This document shows, piece after piece, positions 1 to 7,446 of a stretch of DNA of 14,755 nt. Location of the stretch: contig JAFLCM010000018.1 of the NCBI GenBank assembly GCA_017303565.1, positions 1 to 14,755 on the forward strand, given 5' to 3'. Source of the DNA: Planctomycetota bacterium (GTDB lineage Bacteria > Planctomycetota > Phycisphaerae > Phycisphaerales > UBA1924). The translations under genes were made by a program, and so were the position numbers. Under the pieces are notes generated by a model. That model made no database searches. It saw only the letters and a program-made list of their open reading frames with translations, and had not been told where the DNA came from. Positions within the stretch are counted from its first letter, which is position 1. Each line of letters opens with the position of its first letter.

Positions 1-35
1 AGCCCCGCCCCCGCCCGATTTCGAAGGAAACCTGC

Positions 36-1835
36 ATGACGCAGATGGCCAAAGGCCCCTCCAGCCCCTCCCGCCCCGGCGGGAGGAAGAAACTCGGCGA
101 GATCCTGGTCGCCAAGGGCGTCATCTCGCAGGAGCAGTTCGACACCGCCCTCAACATGGCCAAGGGCCAGGGCAAGCGCATCGGCGAGACGCTCATCGAC
201 GCGGGGATGGCCAAGGAAGAGGACGTCGCCAAGGCCCTCGCCGAGCAGTTCAACCGCCCCTACGTCGACCCCACCAAGGACGACGAGGCCCTGAAGATCG
301 ACCTGAAACTCATCCCCGAGGAACTGATCCGCAAGTACCTCGTGCTCCCCCGCGGCAAGAAGGGCAACCGACTCGAACTGGTCATCCACGATCCCAAGAA
401 CCTCGAAACCCTCGACCTGCTGCGCTTCAAACTCGGCGTCGAGATCGACCCGGTCATCGCCGCCCGCGGCAAGATCAAGCAGTTCCTCGACACCAAGAGC
501 GACGTCAACAAGCCGCGCATGGTCGCCGCCGACGAGTCGCTCATGTCGGCCTCCATCGACAAGTCCATCGACAAGTCGATGGACAAGAGCGTGGACTCGT
601 CGATCGACCAGGCCGCGGACTCGGCCCCGATCATCAAGCTCGTCAACCGCATCATCATCGAGGCCGTCAAGAGCCGCGCCAGCGACATCCACATCGAGCC
701 GATGGCCGACCGTGTCCGCCTGCGCTACCGCATCGACGGCGTGTGCCTCGAACGCGACAACCTGCCCAAGCGCATGCAGAACGCGGTCCTCGCACGCTTC
801 AAACTCACCGCGGGAATGAACATCGCCGAGAAGCGCGTCCCCCAGGACGGCCGCATCAAGATGCCCATCGAGCAGGACGGCGTCACCAAGGTCGTCGACT
901 TCCGCGTCTCGGCCTGCCCCGCCTACCACGGCGAATCGATCGTCCTCCGTATTCTCCGCCCCGACTCGGTCCGCATCGGCCTCGAGAACCTCGGCTTCGA
1001 GGCCGACAACCTCGCCGCCTTCAACAAGATCATCCGCCGCCCCAACGGAATCTTCCTCGTCACCGGCCCGACCGGCTCGGGCAAGACCACCACGCTGTAC
1101 TCGGCGCTCGACATCCTCAACCGCCCCGACAAGAAGATCATCACCGCCGAGGACCCGATCGAGTACGCCTTCACCGGCATCAACCAGTGCCAGATCCGCG
1201 AGCACATCGGCCTCACCTTCGCCATGGTGCTCCGCTCGATGCTCCGCCAGGCGCCGAACATCATCCTCGTCGGCGAAATCCGCGACAAGGAAGTCGCCGA
1301 GGTCGCCATCCAGGCGGCCCTCACGGGCCACCTCGTCTTCAGCACCCTGCACACCAACGACGCCCCCAGCGCCATCACCCGCCTCATCGACATGGGCGTC
1401 AAGCCCTTCCTCGTCGCCAGCTCCATCCAGGCGGTCATGGCCCAGCGCCTCATCCGCGTGCTGTGCCCCAAGTGCAAGGAACCCGACCCCACCCCGGACC
1501 CCAAGTACCTCCGCCTCACCGGCATCACCCCCGAAGAAGCCTCCGGCGGCGGCATCTGCAAGGCCGTCGGCTGCGACAACTGCTCCGGCACCGGCTACCG
1601 CGGGCGCAAGGCCATCTTCGAGATGATGACCATGAACCAGGAACTCCGTACGCTCGCCTTCGAGCGCGCCGGCGTCGCCGAACTCCGCCGCGCCGCCATC
1701 GGCAACGGCATGCGCACCCTGCTCCAGGACGGGAAACTCAAGATCCTCAAGGGCGTCACCACCCCCGCCGAGATCTCCCGCATGGCCCAGGTCGAGGGCG
1801 CCGAGGCCGTCGAAGACCAGGAAAACCCCGTCTGA
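36..1835 (+). CDS. pilB: PilB/GspE-family assembly ATPase (type IV pilus or type II secretion)
   Basis: Cytoplasmic hexameric ATPase that powers assembly of pilin or pseudopilin fibres at the inner membrane. The 599 residues are close to the usual PilB/GspE length. An MshEN/GSPII_E N-terminal domain spans about residues 18-155. A linker of repeated S-[IMV]-D-[KSQ] units follows (173-192), then the ATPase core. Walker A is GPTGSGKT at 344-351, the Asp box is EDPIEY, Walker B is ILVGEIRD at 410-417 with Glu414, and the His box is STLHTND. A zinc-binding tetracysteine motif (C477, C480, C513, C516) is typical of PilB/GspE and absent from PilT. The segment before Walker B reads RQAPN instead of the common RQDPD. 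The ATG is preceded by AAGGA at good spacing. No pilin, PilC or secretin gene is adjacent, so PilB and GspE cannot be told apart; the symbol is provisional. The family assignment is very secure. Confidence 0.93.
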   Translation: MTQMAKGPSSPSRPGGRKKLGEILVAKGVISQEQFDTALNMAKGQGKRIGETLIDAGMAKEEDVAKALAEQFNRPYVDPTKDDEALKIDLKLIPEELIRKYLVLPRGKKGNRLELVIHDPKNLETLDLLRFKLGVEIDPVIAARGKIKQFLDTKSDVNKPRMVAADESLMSASIDKSIDKSMDKSVDSSIDQAADSAPIIKLVNRIIIEAVKSRASDIHIEPMADRVRLRYRIDGVCLERDNLPKRMQNAVLARFKLTAGMNIAEKRVPQDGRIKMPIEQDGVTKVVDFRVSACPAYHGESIVLRILRPDSVRIGLENLGFEADNLAAFNKIIRRPNGIFLVTGPTGSGKTTTLYSALDILNRPDKKIITAEDPIEYAFTGINQCQIREHIGLTFAMVLRSMLRQAPNIILVGEIRDKEVAEVAIQAALTGHLVFSTLHTNDAPSAITRLIDMGVKPFLVASSIQAVMAQRLIRVLCPKCKEPDPTPDPKYLRLTGITPEEASGGGICKAVGCDNCSGTGYRGRKAIFEMMTMNQELRTLAFERAGVAELRRAAIGNGMRTLLQDGKLKILKGVTTPAEISRMAQVEGAEAVEDQENPV

Positions 1836-1868
1836 CCGCGCCGGCGTCCCGAAACCAGCGGCGATCGA

Positions 1869-2711
1869 TCACCCGATCACATCGGGCAGGTCGGTCATGC
1901 CCTCGGTCAAGTCCCTCGGCCCGTTCTCGGTGATCAGCACGTCCGCCTCGTAGTGCACCGTCATCGACCCGTCGGCGCTCACCTGCGGCCACCCGTTGCC
2001 CCGCGCCAGGTGCGTGCCCGTGCCCACCGCGATCATCGGCTCGACCGCCACCAGCGTCCCCGGCGCGATCCGCTGGTACGCCTCGCGCCACTCGCCGTCA
2101 AAGGACGGCGCCACGTTCGAGACGAACGGCGGCCCGTGCAACTGCTTCAGCCCGATGCCGTGCCCGCCCAGCCCGCGGACGCACTTGTACCCGTACTCCT
2201 TCTCGACGCAGCCCTGCACCTCCCTGGCCCACTCGATCCACATCGCGCCGGGCTGGAGCTTCTTCAGGCCGCGGGCCAGGGCGGCTTTGCCGCACTGCAT
2301 CAGCCGGCGGTTCCCCGCCGACGGCTCGCCCACCGAGTACGACCACGCCGCGTCGCCCACCCACCCCCTGTGGAACACGCCGACGTCCAGTTTGAACAGG
2401 TCCCCCGGCTTCAGCGCCGCGTCGTTCGTCGGGTACCCCACGTGCCCGTGCACCACGCAGTCGTTCAGGCTCAGGCACGTGTGGCTCGGGAACGGCGGCA
2501 CCCGTCCCTGCTTGTACCGGATGAAGCACGACGCGACCCCGATCGACTGCATCACCCGCGCCGCCTCCGCGTCGATCTGCGCCAGCGTCATGCCGACGCG
2601 AGCGAACTTTGAGATATGGCGGTGCACCTCGACGACCTTCTGGGCCGCCTCGTAGGCGAGCGCCACCTCGGCGGGCGAGAGCGGTTTGGGCTTGTTCGAC
2701 AGCGCGGGCAT
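1869..2711 (-). CDS. map: Methionine aminopeptidase, type I
   Basis: Cytoplasmic metalloprotease that removes the initiator methionine from new proteins. The 280 residues compare with about 264 in E. coli. All five family metal ligands can be placed: D109 (KLDVG), D120 (VGDAAW), H184 (GGHGIG), E224 (VEPM) and E255 (YEADV). The substrate-side histidines H88 (VVHG) and H192 are also present. The segment before H88 (about 62-80, containing PPFPSHTC) is longer and less typical than in proteobacterial enzymes. It is the last gene of the leftward hutG-hutI-map run, 25 nt after the hutI stop, with a weak AGG four bases before the ATG. It converges on the pilB-like gene, with 33 nt between the two stops. 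Co-transcription with hut genes is inferred from spacing only. Confidence 0.92.
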   Translation of the reverse strand: MPALSNKPKPLSPAEVALAYEAAQKVVEVHRHISKFARVGMTLAQIDAEAARVMQSIGVASCFIRYKQGRVPPFPSHTCLSLNDCVVHGHVGYPTNDAALKPGDLFKLDVGVFHRGWVGDAAWSYSVGEPSAGNRRLMQCGKAALARGLKKLQPGAMWIEWAREVQGCVEKEYGYKCVRGLGGHGIGLKQLHGPPFVSNVAPSFDGEWREAYQRIAPGTLVAVEPMIAVGTGTHLARGNGWPQVSADGSMTVHYEADVLITENGPRDLTEGMTDLPDVIG

Positions 2712-2736
2712 AGGCCTGGATCGTAGCGAAGCGGGC

Positions 2737-4059
2737 CTAATGCGAGCGGACGACCCGTCCCCCCGCGACCACCGCCTCCACCGGGTCTCCGCCGAACTCG
2801 TAGGCCAGCATCCGCTCGTCGGTGTGCTTCAAGAGGATCAGGTCCGCCCGCGCCCCCGGCCCGATCACCCCACGGTCCGTCAGCCCCAGCAGCGCCGCCG
2901 CGTTCCGCGTGCACGCCGTCAGCGCTTCCGCGGGCGAGAGTCTCAGGAACCGCACCGCCAGCGCCACCGCCATCGGCATCGAGGCGCACGGCGCCGAGCC
3001 GGGGTTCACGTTCGTCGCGATCACCAGCGCCCCGCCCTCGTCGAGGAACCGCCGCCCGTCGCCGTACCTCCCGTCGGTGTGGAACCCCGCGCACGGCAGC
3101 ATCACCCCGAACGTCCCGGATTCCGCCACCGCCCGCAGCGTCTCGATCGACGAAGCCTCCAGGTGATCGACGCTCACCGCCCCGTGCTCGACGGCCCACC
3201 GCGTCATCCCCAGTTCGTTGAACTGATCGGTGTGAACGCGGAACGGGTGCCCCAGCGACCGCGCCCGCGCGAACAGCCTTGCGCACTGCTCAAGGGACCA
3301 CGCCCCGCTCTCGCAGTATGCGTCCACCACGGCGCCCGGGAACTCGGCGTGCACCGCGTCCAGCGTCTCACCGATCGTGCGCACCACGAAATCAGGCTGC
3401 TCGCCGTCGATCGCGTGCCCGATGAGCGCCGTCGGCACCACCCAGGTCACACCTTCGCCATCTCCAACCCGACGCCCCGATGCCTCGATGCCCCGACGCC
3501 CTCCGACATACCGCCCGATCACCCGCAGCATCTTCAGTTCATCCGCCGTCGTCAGGCCGTACCCGCTCTTGACCTCGACCGTCGTCGTGCCCTCGCGGAG
3601 CATCGACGCCAGCCGCGAGTGCAGCGACTCCGCAAGCGACTCTTCCGAAGCCGCCCGCACCGCACGCACCGTGGACATGATCCCGCCGCCCGCCTTCAGG
3701 ATGTCGAGGTACGAGACGCCGCGGCGCTTCATGTCCCACTCATCGAGCCGGTCACCCGCCCACAGCGCGTGCGTGTGCGCATCGACGAACCCCGGCATGA
3801 GCACCCGCCCGCGCGCGTCGATCTCAACGCCTCCGCTGCTCCTGCTCGCCGCGGCGCCCAACGAAACCACCACCCCGTCTTCGACCACCCCATCGCCCCG
3901 CGCGATCACGCCCAGTTCCCCGGCCATCGCGCCGCGGAGCGGCCCCGGGTTCACCGCCGCGTCAACGCCCAGCCCGCACGCCGCCGCGGAACCCAGCGAC
4001 CCCGCCGGGACCCCCGGCAGCATCGTCAGCACCCGCGCGTTGCGGATCACCACCCTCAC
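2737..4059 (-). CDS. hutI: Imidazolonepropionase (histidine degradation)
   Basis: Amidohydrolase-superfamily enzyme that opens 4-imidazolone-5-propionate to N-formimino-L-glutamate, the third step of histidine breakdown. It has 440 residues, somewhat longer than the usual 400-420. Family signatures are FVDAHTH (H95, H97), AGDR, GGGIMSTV, TTTVEVKSGYGL, the substrate histidine H215 (IGHAI), HTDQF (H276), DHLEAS and the C-terminal GARADLILL block. The metal-binding Asp that usually follows as TDFNPGS is Asn here (N350, TNVNPGS; codon 3010-3012), which is unusual. About 15 extra residues lie at 186-204 and are encoded by a repeat-like stretch. The start codon overlaps the hutG stop as ATGA, indicating translational coupling. 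The HutI call is firm; full activity is less certain because of N350. Confidence 0.9.
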   Translation of the reverse strand: MRVVIRNARVLTMLPGVPAGSLGSAAACGLGVDAAVNPGPLRGAMAGELGVIARGDGVVEDGVVVSLGAAASRSSGGVEIDARGRVLMPGFVDAHTHALWAGDRLDEWDMKRRGVSYLDILKAGGGIMSTVRAVRAASEESLAESLHSRLASMLREGTTTVEVKSGYGLTTADELKMLRVIGRYVGGRRGIEASGRRVGDGEGVTWVVPTALIGHAIDGEQPDFVVRTIGETLDAVHAEFPGAVVDAYCESGAWSLEQCARLFARARSLGHPFRVHTDQFNELGMTRWAVEHGAVSVDHLEASSIETLRAVAESGTFGVMLPCAGFHTDGRYGDGRRFLDEGGALVIATNVNPGSAPCASMPMAVALAVRFLRLSPAEALTACTRNAAALLGLTDRGVIGPGARADLILLKHTDERMLAYEFGGDPVEAVVAGGRVVRSH

Positions 4060-5042
4060 GACGCCCGCTCCGCAAATCCCCGGATAAAACTCAGGAACAA
4101 CAGCGCCGCGATCCGCGCGGTCATCCCCGCGCCCGCGGGCCGATCGTTCGGCGGCGAAAGTTCCATCAGGTCAAAGTGCTTCACCGCCGGGTGCTCGCCC
4201 GCGCGGCGCGCGATCTGCTCCACCTGCCGAACGCTGAGCCCCATCGGGTTCATGGCGCTCACGCCCGGGGCGCAGCTCGCGTCCATCGAATCCAGGTCGA
4301 TCGAAACGAACCCCGTCCCCAGACGCTGGGAAGACCCGATCGCCGCCTTCCGCATCGTCCTCGCAAAGGTGTCCGCATCGGAAACGTCGTACTCCATGAC
4401 CCCCTCGACGCCCAGCACCCGCGCCCCGCGGCTGGTAAGCCACTGATGGTGCTCCCGCGTGTTGGCGAATAGCCCTGCGCCGACCACCGTGAACTTCCGT
4501 GCATCCAGGAACCCGCCCTCGATCAGCGCCCGGAACGGCATCCCGCTGCCCACCGTCTCGCGCACGTCCAGGTGCGCATCCACGTTGATGCCGCCCACCG
4601 CGCCGCCCATCTCACCCTGCGAAAGCGCCAGCGCCCGCACCGCCGGGAACGTCAGGTCGTGCCCGCCGCCCACGCACACCGGCACCATCCCCGCCGCGTG
4701 CACCGCCGTCAGCGCCTCGGTCACCCGCGTGTGCGTCTTGTGCAGCGCCGCGGCGTCGTTCCCGGGCGCGGGCGTCACGTCGCCCGCGTCGAAGACCTTC
4801 ACATCGAGGTCGAGCTCCGACTCCGCGTCCCACGCGGTGCCGAAGCGGGCCAGCGCCGCCCGGAACGCCGTCGGTCCCTCCGCGGCCCCGGGCCGCCCGT
4901 TGTTCAGCCGCACGCCGAGGTCATCGGCCAGCCCCACCAGCGCGACTCGGCACCCGGAAGCATCGCCCCGGGCGATCGACGCCGCGAACCGCCCGACACC
5001 GATGTCGGGCCAGGTGCCGGGTTGGGTGTGCGGAGTCTGCAC
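4056..5042 (-). CDS. hutG: Formimidoylglutamase (arginase/agmatinase superfamily)
   Basis: Binuclear-manganese ureohydrolase, most likely converting N-formimino-L-glutamate to glutamate plus formamide, the last step of this histidine route. The 328 residues fit the family. Metal-ligand motifs are GGGHDL (H128), NVDAHLDVR (D155, H157, D159) and SIDLDSMD (D249, D251), with E294 further on. SGMPF after the DAHLD motif resembles the HutG-type substrate loop more than arginase. Position just upstream of hutI, with a 4-nt overlap, supports HutG over agmatinase or arginase. The start is GTG; no ATG and no clear ribosome-binding site lie upstream in frame before a stop. The 42 nt separating it from the membrane-protein gene upstream leaves read-through from the arsR operon possible. 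The superfamily is certain and the exact substrate is inferred. Confidence 0.82.
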   Translation of the reverse strand: MQTPHTQPGTWPDIGVGRFAASIARGDASGCRVALVGLADDLGVRLNNGRPGAAEGPTAFRAALARFGTAWDAESELDLDVKVFDAGDVTPAPGNDAAALHKTHTRVTEALTAVHAAGMVPVCVGGGHDLTFPAVRALALSQGEMGGAVGGINVDAHLDVRETVGSGMPFRALIEGGFLDARKFTVVGAGLFANTREHHQWLTSRGARVLGVEGVMEYDVSDADTFARTMRKAAIGSSQRLGTGFVSIDLDSMDASCAPGVSAMNPMGLSVRQVEQIARRAGEHPAVKHFDLMELSPPNDRPAGAGMTARIAALLFLSFIRGFAERAS

Positions 5043-5084
5043 GCGGTGAGTGTATCGACCGCGCGGCGGACGCCGGTGAACCCG

Positions 5085-5567
5085 TCACGACCCCGGGGTG
5101 ATCGCTGGAAGCCTCCGCCCGATCCCCGCCCGCGCCGCCGCGAACCCGAACGCCGCCAGCGCCGCCCCGATCATCATCGACGGCACGAAGAAGAAGTACC
5201 GAAGCGACACCGCGAGCCCGAGGGAGAGCAGCACGGTGTGACCAATCCCCAGCCGCAGCACCAGCGATCGGTCCGCCGCGCGTCCGAATCGGACCAGCAT
5301 CGACGTCAGCGCGGGCGCCGCGAGACCGATCGCAAACCACCAGGAGAAACCGTGCAGGAGGTCCTCCGTGCTGCGCCCGATCTCGGGCAGCACGAAGCCG
5401 CTGAGGAGCTCCCGGAGCGCGGCCTCTTTCTCGTTCACCGGCGGCGGGGGTGTCACGAAGTGAGCCGTCGAGTGAGCCAGCCCGGTGAGCACCGAGATCA
5501 CGCAGCCCGTGGTGAACCACCGCGACCCCGGCGCGCGATCCGCACCGGCCACGGTTGCCCGTTCCAT
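5085..5567 (-). CDS. Small four-helix integral membrane protein
   Basis: This 160-residue protein has four predicted transmembrane segments at about 17-39, 71-92, 101-123 and 124-146. A Pro-rich, charged loop (40-70) lies between the first two. Its sequence has a TGLAHSTAHF motif in helix 1 and GFSWWFAIGL in helix 2. I do not recognise a characterised family with certainty; small DoxX-like and LIC_13387-like membrane proteins have a similar size and style. The ATG shares one base with the stop of the upstream SRPBCC-YCII gene (TGATG), so it is probably translated by re-initiation as the last member of the arsR operon. That coupling suggests its job is tied to the exported SRPBCC-YCII protein. 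The frame stays open upstream through the neighbouring gene, but the membrane-protein sequence begins only at this ATG. Function unknown. Confidence 0.78.
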   Translation of the reverse strand: MERATVAGADRAPGSRWFTTGCVISVLTGLAHSTAHFVTPPPPVNEKEAALRELLSGFVLPEIGRSTEDLLHGFSWWFAIGLAAPALTSMLVRFGRAADRSLVLRLGIGHTVLLSLGLAVSLRYFFFVPSMMIGAALAAFGFAAARAGIGRRLPAITPGS

Positions 5568-6463
5568 CACTGATCTCTCCACCGGATGAACGACAGCCGC
5601 ACCGGGTGCAGGCTCGCCTTCATCAGCCCGTGCTTCACCGCTGGGTCCTCGTTCATCAGCCGCTCCGCGTCGGCCTGCTTCCGGACGTCCAGGATCACCA
5701 CCGCCGGCCCCTTCATGTCGCGGCACGGCCCGGCGAACACCATTGTCCCTTCCAGGCACAGCCGCTTGATGTACGCAGCATGGTCGCTGAACTGCTTCTT
5801 CTCCTCGTCCGTCAGTGTCGCGAGCAGGTCCGGGCGCTTCAGCCCCGTGAACGTGTACAGCCAGCCGTTCTTCGGGTCGAGTTCCGGGTCGCCGGCCGAT
5901 GGCAGTTGCGACGGCGTCTCCATCGCCGGCGCGTGGTGCTTCGCGAGCGCCTCCAGAACGCCCGGCCACGCCTTGGAGAAATACTCGAAGGCGCCGTCCC
6001 ACTCCGCGGAAGTCTCGCCGGCCCCGGGCCAGCCGTGCTGCGTCAGGCGGACCAGCGTCCGGTCCGCTCCCGCCTTCATGAGGTCGATCACCACGATGGT
6101 CTTGTGCTCCGCGGCACGCACCGACGGAAACTGCGGCGGCGCGTTCCAGGTGAACGAGAGCATCCGCTCCGGCAGGTACGACAGCACCGTGCACCCCTCG
6201 CTGCCTTGCTGCCCCTCGGGAGCTTCGGGCACGAAGAGCACCTCGAACTTCCCGCCCGGGCGCATCTCGATGGTCGCGTCGGTCCCCAGGAACGTCTTCC
6301 AGCCGTCGCCGGTTGCCAGCGAAGCCCACACCTTCTGAACACCCGCCGGAACGTACGTCTCGCAGCGCACCGTCTTGTCGCTGGCGGGGGAGAAAAACCG
6401 GTCGCCCGCGAACGCGCTCGCCGCGCACAGCGCGAACATCAGCATCACTGCAAAGGTCTTCAT
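5567..6463 (-). CDS. Exported SRPBCC (AHSA1-like) and YCII-domain fusion protein
   Basis: This 298-residue protein starts with a Sec signal peptide (residues 1-19, cleavage after ASAFA). An SRPBCC/AHSA1-like START-fold domain follows at about 32-175, a hydrophobic-cavity fold that binds small molecules. A YCII-related domain ends it at about 200-293 (WLYTFTGL, DHAAYI with His228, GTMVFAGP, and a NEDP loop). YCII and AHSA1 domains are usually cytoplasmic, so export is unusual; no lipobox cysteine is convincing. I chose the ATG at 6463 because GGAG lies six bases upstream and the signal peptide begins there; an in-frame ATG four codons earlier (6475) is possible. It lies 33 nt after the upstream SRPBCC gene, and its stop overlaps the next start by one base. 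The domain calls are good; the ligand or reaction is unknown. Confidence 0.8.
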   Translation of the reverse strand: MKTFAVMLMFALCAASAFAGDRFFSPASDKTVRCETYVPAGVQKVWASLATGDGWKTFLGTDATIEMRPGGKFEVLFVPEAPEGQQGSEGCTVLSYLPERMLSFTWNAPPQFPSVRAAEHKTIVVIDLMKAGADRTLVRLTQHGWPGAGETSAEWDGAFEYFSKAWPGVLEALAKHHAPAMETPSQLPSAGDPELDPKNGWLYTFTGLKRPDLLATLTDEEKKQFSDHAAYIKRLCLEGTMVFAGPCRDMKGPAVVILDVRKQADAERLMNEDPAVKHGLMKASLHPVRLSFIRWRDQ

Positions 6464-6496
6464 GGGTTGCTCCAACTCCGAAAGTGGTCTTGTGTT

Positions 6497-7012
6497 TCAG
6501 GCGTTCACGGAACCCAGGGGGTGCTTCTCCGCCGACATGGATTTGGGGATCATGAACGACATCGCCCCCATCATCGCCGCCCGAATCCGCATGCCGAACG
6601 GGATCGTCCCCGTCTCGCACACGCACTTGAACAGCGACAGGATCGTGGGCCAGCCGCCGCTCACTGCCTTCACCGTCTGCTCGCCGTCGAACTTCGAGTG
6701 CAGCACGGTCAGCCTCGTCCCGCCGGGGATCTCCTCCAGCGTCCACGTGACCAGCGACGGCTTCTCGTTCGCGATGTTGGTGAACTGGAACGTCTGGACC
6801 ATCCGCCGCGGCGGATCGACCTCCAGCACCGTGCCCTTGGTGAACACGTGCTTCCCGCTCTGGCTGCGGTAGCGGTAAGGCGACCCCGCCTTGAACGACC
6901 CGTCCATCACCGTGTCGTACATCGGACGGCAGCGGGAGCCAGCCCGGGTGATCTCCTCCCACACCTTCGAGATCGGGGCCTTGATGTCGACCGAGTAGAC
7001 CTTGTCATCCAC
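6497..7012 (-). CDS. SRPBCC / AHSA1-like START-domain protein
   Basis: A 171-residue cytoplasmic protein with no signal peptide. The fold is suggested by the opening VDIKAPISKVWEEIT, the central FTKGTVLEVDPPRRMVQTF and the TWTLEEIPGGTRLTVLHS strand pair, all typical of AHSA1-like SRPBCC domains (about 4-125). The C-terminal part is Met-rich and amphipathic (136-158). Genes of this type are often found directly behind ArsR-type repressors, as here. The start is GTG, eight bases after a good AGGAG (7021-7025). The first eight bases overlap the end of arsR, implying coupled translation. An ATG at 7008 is out of frame. Family members bind lipids, aromatics or other hydrophobic ligands; which applies here cannot be read from the sequence. 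Confidence 0.83.
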   Translation of the reverse strand: MDDKVYSVDIKAPISKVWEEITRAGSRCRPMYDTVMDGSFKAGSPYRYRSQSGKHVFTKGTVLEVDPPRRMVQTFQFTNIANEKPSLVTWTLEEIPGGTRLTVLHSKFDGEQTVKAVSGGWPTILSLFKCVCETGTIPFGMRIRAAMMGAMSFMIPKSMSAEKHPLGSVNA

Positions 7013-7427
7013 GGCTGGAGCTCCTGGCGCGGACGCCGCGGGAGCGCCCGCGTGCCGCTGTTCTTGATTGATCGCGACCCCGGGCCGGCCCCTTCGGCGT
7101 GGGTCCCGTTTCGAGACGAGATTTCAGGTCGAGCAGTTCGTCGGCCCACAGTTCCTCGTACGCCCCGATCCACCTCCGCACCGCCTCCCGGAGCGGCACG
7201 ACGTTCAGGAAGTTCATCCGCACCCGTCCCAACTTCTGCGACACCACCAGCCCCGCCTCTTCCAGCACGCCCAGGTGCTGCATCACGGCGAAACGCGAAA
7301 GACCCGGGTGCGCCAGCACGATGTCGCCCGTCGTCATCGGCCCGGCCCGGAGCATGTCCATCATGCCCCGCCGCGCCGGGTTGCCCAGCGCCCGGAAGAC
7401 CGCGTCCTGTCGGGCCGCCTCATTCAT
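7005..7427 (-). CDS. ArsR-family winged-helix transcriptional repressor
   Basis: A 140-residue DNA-binding regulator and first gene of a four-gene operon. The ArsR signature is clear: FRALGNPARRGMMDML at the start, a helix-turn-helix at about 32-58 (SRFAVMQHLGVLEEAGLV) and a beta-wing at 62-75. The protein has no cysteine at all, so the classic metal-sensing CxC site is absent and it probably senses something other than a thiol-bound metal. Residues 107-140 form a low-complexity Arg/Ser/Gly tail that may be disordered or bind nucleic acid. The ATG lies inside a perfect inverted repeat and just past a strong promoter, so autorepression and a leaderless message are likely. No Shine-Dalgarno precedes this ATG. 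The SRPBCC gene downstream overlaps it by eight bases. Confidence 0.9.
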   Translation of the reverse strand: MNEAARQDAVFRALGNPARRGMMDMLRAGPMTTGDIVLAHPGLSRFAVMQHLGVLEEAGLVVSQKLGRVRMNFLNVVPLREAVRRWIGAYEELWADELLDLKSRLETGPTPKGPARGRDQSRTAARGRSRGVRARSSSRG

Positions 7428-7446
7428 GTGACAAAAATATCACATG
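7425..7446. promoter_or_regulatory. Probable ArsR operator (perfect inverted repeat)
   Basis: CATGTGA (7425-7431) and TCACATG (7440-7446) form a perfect 7-bp inverted repeat around an AT-rich 8-bp spacer. It covers the -10 box and the arsR start codon, the expected place for a dimeric ArsR repressor to block its own operon. It is also conspicuously AT-rich within GC-rich DNA. The assignment to this ArsR protein rests on position. Confidence 0.72.

Noticed and set aside
1872..1886. Perfect CCCGAT/ATCGGG hairpin at the 3' end of map, in the convergent gap with pilB
   Set aside because: It lies within the last codons of map, has only six pairs and no T-run on either strand, so I did not call it a terminator.
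743..1933. 396-codon frame within the PilB-like gene
   Set aside because: It is a +1-type reading of the ATPase gene, almost entirely Arg/Pro/His.
3451..3503. Repeat array resembling a CRISPR or VNTR
   Set aside because: The units are only a few imperfect copies of about 8 bp, inside hutI and in frame.
2686..4446. 586-codon plus-strand frame opposite hutI and hutG
   Set aside because: It has the composition of a shadow frame, with no signature, and overlaps two genes with complete motifs.
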